Below are positions 60,592-64,000 of a stretch of DNA of 64,000 nt, piece after piece. The stretch's first letter is position 1. Each line of letters starts with the position of its first letter. The stretch lies in NCBI RefSeq assembly GCF_026626745.1, contig NZ_JAPNJW010000001.1, positions 5,984,001 through 6,048,000 of the forward strand, in the 5' to 3' direction. Position numbers and translations under genes: made by a program. This stretch comes from Nannocystis sp. RBIL2. GTDB taxonomy: Bacteria > Myxococcota_A > Polyangia > Nannocystales > Nannocystaceae. The notes beneath the pieces are model-generated. The model saw only the letters and a list, made by a program, of their open reading frames with translations. It was not told the origin of the DNA and made no database searches.

Positions 60592-61313
60592 TCGGTGGTC
60601 TCCTGCGGGGCCTGTGCGGGGGAGGGAGGGGAGGATAGCGCCTCGGCGGCGGCGTGGACGGCAGTTTCTGCGGGCGCGGGCGGATTCGGCCGGCTGTGAA
60701 CCCGCACGTAGAGGTTGCCGTCGCCGCCCAGCGAGCCGTAGACGAGCTTCGCCGGGTCGGGGTCGTTGCCGAAGCGCTCGGGTTTGAACCGACCGATGAC
60801 CTCGACTTCGTCGCCGATGTAGAGCCCCGTGCTCGCCACGCGCGGGCCGGCCTTCTCCTCGGGGGCGATGACTTCGGCGCGCTCGAGGTTCTCGATCGTG
60901 GCGCGGCCGGTGCCGTCGGCGACGACGACGATCTCGGCGGCGACGGCGGCGTCACGCGGGGCGCCGCTACGGTTGCGCCACACGCACTCGCGCCCCGGGG
61001 GCCCGCCGAGGTTGCCGTCGGCGGAGGTGATGACGCCGCGGATCATGATCGGCTGGGCCTCGGCGCCGGCGATCGGCGTGAGCAGGCCGCGCTCGAGGGA
61101 GCGGGCGACGAAGCCGGAGAACTGCGGATCGGTCTTGATCGCGCCCCTGGGCATGCGACGACCCTTGGGCTCGAGGTTGCGGGCGCTGCCGAGGCGCTTC
61201 GCCCGGAAGTTGCCGAGCATGTAGACGAGGATCGCTACCGGGATCAGGACGGCGAGGACGACGTAGGACCACTCGAAGGCCGGCGCGGCTTCTTCGACCA
61301 TCATGGCGATCAC
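60588..61313 (-). CDS. Membrane protein with GIDE/MAPL-like domain
   Basis: This 241-residue protein has one N-terminal membrane helix (SYVVLAVLIPVAILVYMLGN) and a soluble domain with PIMIRGVITSADGNL ... GRECVWRNR ... GRATIENLERAEVI ... GLYIGDEVEVIGRF. This matches the order of the GIDE domain known from mitochondrial MAPL/MUL1 and prokaryotic homologues. No RING domain is present, so no ligase activity is implied. A Pro/Ala-rich tail ends the protein. GTG 61313 overlaps the upstream stop (GTGA), giving translational coupling to the protease. Confidence 0.6.
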   Translation of the reverse strand: MIAMMVEEAAPAFEWSYVVLAVLIPVAILVYMLGNFRAKRLGSARNLEPKGRRMPRGAIKTDPQFSGFVARSLERGLLTPIAGAEAQPIMIRGVITSADGNLGGPPGRECVWRNRSGAPRDAAVAAEIVVVADGTGRATIENLERAEVIAPEEKAGPRVASTGLYIGDEVEVIGRFKPERFGNDPDPAKLVYGSLGGDGNLYVRVHSRPNPPAPAETAVHAAAEALSSPPSPAQAPQETTE

Positions 61314-62515
61314 CAGTAGGCCTCGGCGAGCGCGAGGGTGAAGCCGAGCTTCTCGTGGTCCTCGGCGAGCGTCTTGCCCTCGACCAGCGAGCGGCCCGAG
61401 CCGCCCGGCTCGATGCGGGCGATCGTCGCGCCGGCCATGCGCTGGCCGTCGGAGAAGTGGACCTCGGGGACCACGTTCTCGATCGCCACCGTGCTGCGGT
61501 TCTTGACCAGCAGGACCCAGCGGATCCGTCCGAGCCAGATCTCCGGCGAGCCCTCGACCTCGATCTGCACCGCCGGATAGATGTCGTAGGCGCGGTTGGC
61601 CCGGCCATCGTGCGGGCGCGGCAGCAGCTTCATGCGCTCGGCCTGGTAGTCCATCTCGACCAGGAACTCGCGCATGACGTTGAGCCCGAGCAGACCCTGC
61701 GAGCGGTCGTTGGCGCAGCCGTCACACACCGACACGAGCAGGCCTTTGAGCTCGATGCCGCCGAGGCGCAGCTTCGGCAGGTAGACCATCCGGCTCTCGC
61801 GCGGGCCGCTGGCGGTGTTGAACTGCAGCGTCGGTGCGTCGGCCGGGACGGTGAGCCCGAGCTTCGCGGCGGTCTCGGTGTGCACCGTGGTGAACGAGGC
61901 GCCGGTGTCGAACAGATACGGCAAGCTGAGTCGACCCGCGGGGCCCTCGAGCTCGACGTTCATGAGGATCGCGTTGCCGGCGGCGGAGAAGGGCACGGCG
62001 ATGGCGGTGCCGGGCGCTGCGCCCGCGACGGCGGTGATCGGCGCGGGCGTGGGCGCGGACTCGCGCGCGATGGCGCGGGGAGCGGCGGGGACGGGCGGGG
62101 CGAGGCGATCTGCCAGTCCGTTACCCACCGCACTGAGGATCCGCGCGACCTTGTGAGAGTCGCCGAAGCGCTTGCCCGCGAGGTCGCCCTGCGCCCGCAG
62201 CGACTGGACCAGAAGGTCCGGGATCACCTGAGTGCAGAGGAGGATCGCCGCCAGGTTCCACAGCAGAGGCAGCCACATCATCGCCGCGGACAGGCGTCGG
62301 CCGTCCGTGCCGTACTTCCACACCGCGAGGGCGATCGGCAGGCCCAGAGTGACGATGAACGCGAGGATCCACAGCCACGGGGCCGATACGCGGGCGTCGA
62401 GCTGGGCGGTGCGCGCGAGCGAAAAGTTGCACCACAGCGCGAACGGCACCACGAACATCGACGCGAGGACGAGCGCAAAGGCGCCGAGCGAGCTCAGCGC
62501 CACGGACGCGCTCAT
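61310..62515 (-). CDS. Membrane-anchored retropepsin-like aspartic protease
   Basis: This 401-residue protein (from MSASVAL; GTG 62557 would add 14) has three N-terminal membrane helices: LGAFALVLASMFVVPFALWC, WLWILAFIVTLGLPIALAVW and MMWLPLLWNLAAILLC. An Ala/Pro linker follows, then an aspartic protease fold. The active-site motif is YLFDTGASFTTVH (Asp near 217), followed by LRLGGIELKGLLVSVCDGC and GLLGLNVMREF, the flap-side GLLGxxFL of bacterial retropepsin-like proteases. Such enzymes have one Asp per chain and dimerise. Substrate unknown. It heads the coupled three-gene operon. Confidence 0.82.
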   Translation of the reverse strand: MSASVALSSLGAFALVLASMFVVPFALWCNFSLARTAQLDARVSAPWLWILAFIVTLGLPIALAVWKYGTDGRRLSAAMMWLPLLWNLAAILLCTQVIPDLLVQSLRAQGDLAGKRFGDSHKVARILSAVGNGLADRLAPPVPAAPRAIARESAPTPAPITAVAGAAPGTAIAVPFSAAGNAILMNVELEGPAGRLSLPYLFDTGASFTTVHTETAAKLGLTVPADAPTLQFNTASGPRESRMVYLPKLRLGGIELKGLLVSVCDGCANDRSQGLLGLNVMREFLVEMDYQAERMKLLPRPHDGRANRAYDIYPAVQIEVEGSPEIWLGRIRWVLLVKNRSTVAIENVVPEVHFSDGQRMAGATIARIEPGGSGRSLVEGKTLAEDHEKLGFTLALAEAYW

Positions 62516-62649
62516 GCCCGGCCTGGCGTGCCTCGGTGCGCTGCGCGAAATGTTCACTTGCAGATACTATCTCGAGTGAGTGGCGTGGGGGCCAGTGAAG
62601 ACTGTCGTTGGATCCTCGCGGGGAAAACCCGTAGGATGTGGCGACGGGA

Positions 62650-63774
62650 ATGGCTGACGCGCCGAAGCCTGCGAAGATCGCCACGTTCGGCGTGCGCTTC
62701 GAATCCTACGACGACTTCCTCGTAGAGTACACAGACAACCTGCGGCGCGGGTTTCTGTTGCTCCCCGGCGTGCGCAGCCTCGAGGCGAACCAGCCGGTGC
62801 GAGTGAAGCTGAGCCTGCCGAACCGCGCCATTTTGTACCTCAGCGGGACGGCGGTCGATCTCGGGGCCGACGGCGGCAAGGGCACGCTGATCCAGCTGGC
62901 GGCGTTCACTGCCGAGCAGGAGCGGATCTTCGGCCTGTGCGTGAACTCGGTGCTCGACGCGTCGACCAGCCCGCAAGCGGAGCCGCCGCCGACGCGTCCG
63001 CTCAACGTGCTGCTGGTCGACGACCAGGCCAGCGTGCGCACCGAGCTGGCCGCGGCGCTGCGCGAACGCGGGCTGAACATCACCACCGCCGACAACGGGC
63101 TGATGGCGATCTCCGCGGCGCTCAAGAGCGAGCCGGACCTGCTGCTCACCGACGTCGAGATGCCGGAGATGGACGGCTGGACGCTGCTGCGGATGGCCCG
63201 CGGGCGCAAGAAGCTGGCCCACGTGCCGGTGGTGTTCCTGACCGCGCTGTCCGACGACATGTCGCGGCTCCAGGGCTACCGCATGGGCGTCGACGACTAC
63301 CTGCCGAAGAACCTGTCGCCCGACGAGATCGTGGCTCGCCTGCAAGGAGTGGTCGCGCGCCGGGCCGGACTCGGGGCCGTCGAGAACCGCGGGCTGCGCG
63401 GCGACCTGCAGCACGTGCGCCTCGGCAGCGTGCTGTCGTTCCTCGAGGCCGAGAAGAAGACCGGCGACCTGCGGCTCGAGAACGGGCAAGACAGCGCGGT
63501 GCTGCGGCTCTTGCAGGGCACGCTGCGCGACGTCAAGAACCTCGGCTACGCCGCCTCCGCGATCGACCGCGTGTTCGACCTGCTGAGCTGGGAGGGCGGC
63601 CAGTTCGAGTTCTTCACGCTCGAGCCGCGCGAGATGCACGACCTCACGCTCGAGCCGCTGTCGATCACGTACTTGCTGATGGAGCACGCGCGCCGCGAAG
63701 ACGAGGCCAACGAGAGCGCGCGCCTCGAGCGGCTGATGGCCAGCCAGTCCGGCTCGTTCGACCAGGACCTGTAG
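62650..63774 (+). CDS. Response regulator with PilZ-like and DUF4388 domains
   Basis: This 374-residue protein has an N-terminal PilZ-like domain (FLLLPGVRSLEANQPVRVKLSLPNRAILYLSGTAVDLG, 35-105). The usual RxxxR and (D/N)xSxxG c-di-GMP motifs are hard to see, so binding is uncertain. The REC domain at about 118-235 has VLLVDDQ, phospho-acceptor Asp in LLLTDVEMPEMDGW, and Lys in DYLPKN. The C-terminal DUF4388 (LRGDLQHVRLGSVLSFLEAEKKTGDLRLE) is common in myxobacterial motility and signalling proteins. TAGGAT lies 12 bases before ATG 62650; GTG 62638 would add four residues. Confidence 0.88.
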   Translation: MADAPKPAKIATFGVRFESYDDFLVEYTDNLRRGFLLLPGVRSLEANQPVRVKLSLPNRAILYLSGTAVDLGADGGKGTLIQLAAFTAEQERIFGLCVNSVLDASTSPQAEPPPTRPLNVLLVDDQASVRTELAAALRERGLNITTADNGLMAISAALKSEPDLLLTDVEMPEMDGWTLLRMARGRKKLAHVPVVFLTALSDDMSRLQGYRMGVDDYLPKNLSPDEIVARLQGVVARRAGLGAVENRGLRGDLQHVRLGSVLSFLEAEKKTGDLRLENGQDSAVLRLLQGTLRDVKNLGYAASAIDRVFDLLSWEGGQFEFFTLEPREMHDLTLEPLSITYLLMEHARREDEANESARLERLMASQSGSFDQDL

Positions 63775-63840
63775 ACAGGTCCGTCAGGACAGGTCCGAGA
63801 GGACATGCTCTGATGGACAGGGCCCTTCAGGCATGTCCTT
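63773..63840. repeat. Five-unit 14-bp hairpin array at a convergent junction
   Basis: GGTCCGTCAGGACA (63778), GGTCCGAGAGGACA (63792), TGCTCTGATGGACA (63806), GGGCCCTTCAGGCA (63820) and TGTCCTTAAAG (63834) are in strict 14-bp register, starting at the stop codon of the response regulator. It is the longest in-register array in the window. Confidence 0.93.
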
Positions 63841-63847
63841 AAAGCCA

Positions 63848-63883
63848 GAGCGCCCGCCGAGCCGTGAAGGCTCGAGGGGCGCT
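63848..63883. terminator. Two-part hairpin between convergent genes
   Basis: GAGCGCCC-GCC-GAGCC-GTGAA-GGCTC-GA-GGGGCGCTC folds into a bipartite stem of 13 pairs. There is no T-tract. It lies 15 bases before the stop of the partial minus-strand gene and could terminate both convergent genes. Confidence 0.65.
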
Positions 63884-63898
63884 CGGGGCGGGGTCGGC

Positions 63899-64000
63899 TC
63901 AGCGGGCGGGCTTGCCCTTGCCGGAGGTGTTGGCGGCCTTGGGGGCCGAGCCGTCGGTGCCGCAGGCGGCGTCGGCGACGTAGCGGCTGCCGGACTGATA
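63899..64000 (-). CDS. Unknown protein, C-terminal end (partial)
   Basis: Only the last 33 codons are in the window. The frame ends YQSGSRYVADAACGTDG...SGKGKPAR-stop. A Gly/Ser/Lys/Pro tail after one Cys is all that is visible; no family can be named. The gene continues beyond the right edge. Confidence 0.6.
   Translation of the reverse strand, partial: YQSGSRYVADAACGTDGSAPKAANTSGKGKPAR

Overview
The window is about 70% GC and carries roughly 50 genes in short operons on both strands. Its character points to a myxobacterium of the Nannocystis/Nannocystineae type (Myxococcota): many lipoproteins with long Ser/Thr-rich stalks, a class I lysyl-tRNA synthetase, a receiver-cyclase fusion protein, PilZ/REC/DUF4388 signalling, and an alpha-2-macroglobulin next to PBP1C. 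This assignment is inference from gene content; no search was run.

Layout. 1-508: 3' end of a 23S rRNA gene, a 5S rRNA gene and its terminator. 575-2740: a lipoprotein L,D-transpeptidase whose 3' end is duplicated twice in tandem. 2898-4780: a Thr-rich lipoprotein and aspartate kinase (minus). 5677-10391: a 2-oxoacid dehydrogenase operon (E1alpha, E1beta, E2, E3) in which E2 and E3 look intact but both E1 subunits lack the residues that bind and activate thiamine diphosphate. 10388-17937: membrane phosphatase, class II glutamine amidotransferase, acyl-CoA dehydrogenase, a lipoprotein, Fur-family repressor, dCTP deaminase and two unknowns. 18320-29088 (minus): receiver-adenylate cyclase protein, alpha-2-macroglobulin, PBP1C. 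29637-40691: beta-propeller protein, UvrD/Rep helicase, metallo-beta-lactamase hydrolase, outer-membrane protein, two-subunit xanthine dehydrogenase, IgGFc-binding-like lipoprotein. 40907-52845: a long-chain acyl-CoA dehydrogenase, a methyltransferase plus radical SAM/SPASM pair, four lipoproteins or envelope proteins, a GNAT and an OmpA-like lipoprotein. 52991-56435 (minus): Na+/solute symporter, SDR, GreB, unknown. 56491-64000: a left-handed beta-helix protein, class I LysRS, a coupled three-gene operon (retropepsin-like membrane protease, GIDE-like protein, TPR-like lipoprotein), a response regulator, and the 3' end of one more gene.

The most striking signal is not a gene. A 14-bp palindromic unit, TGTCC-N4-GGACA, occurs at more than 30 places, singly or in exact 14-bp tandem arrays of up to five units. 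The palindrome GGACATGTCC is the joint between adjacent units. Arrays sit at 12 of the 13 convergent gene junctions in the window, in several other intergenic gaps, and inside the reading frames of lysC, E2, pbpC, both xanthine dehydrogenase subunits, an acyl-CoA dehydrogenase, a symporter and a beta-helix protein. Several stop codons lie inside a unit. I do not recognise this family. Its placement suggests bidirectional 3'-end hairpins that also spread into genes, as REP/PU-like elements and Rickettsia palindromic elements do.

A second window-wide pattern is a TAnnnT hexamer 6-10 bases before the start codon of about 17 promoter-proximal genes with no Shine-Dalgarno, which suggests widespread leaderless transcription. 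It was used to choose several GTG starts.
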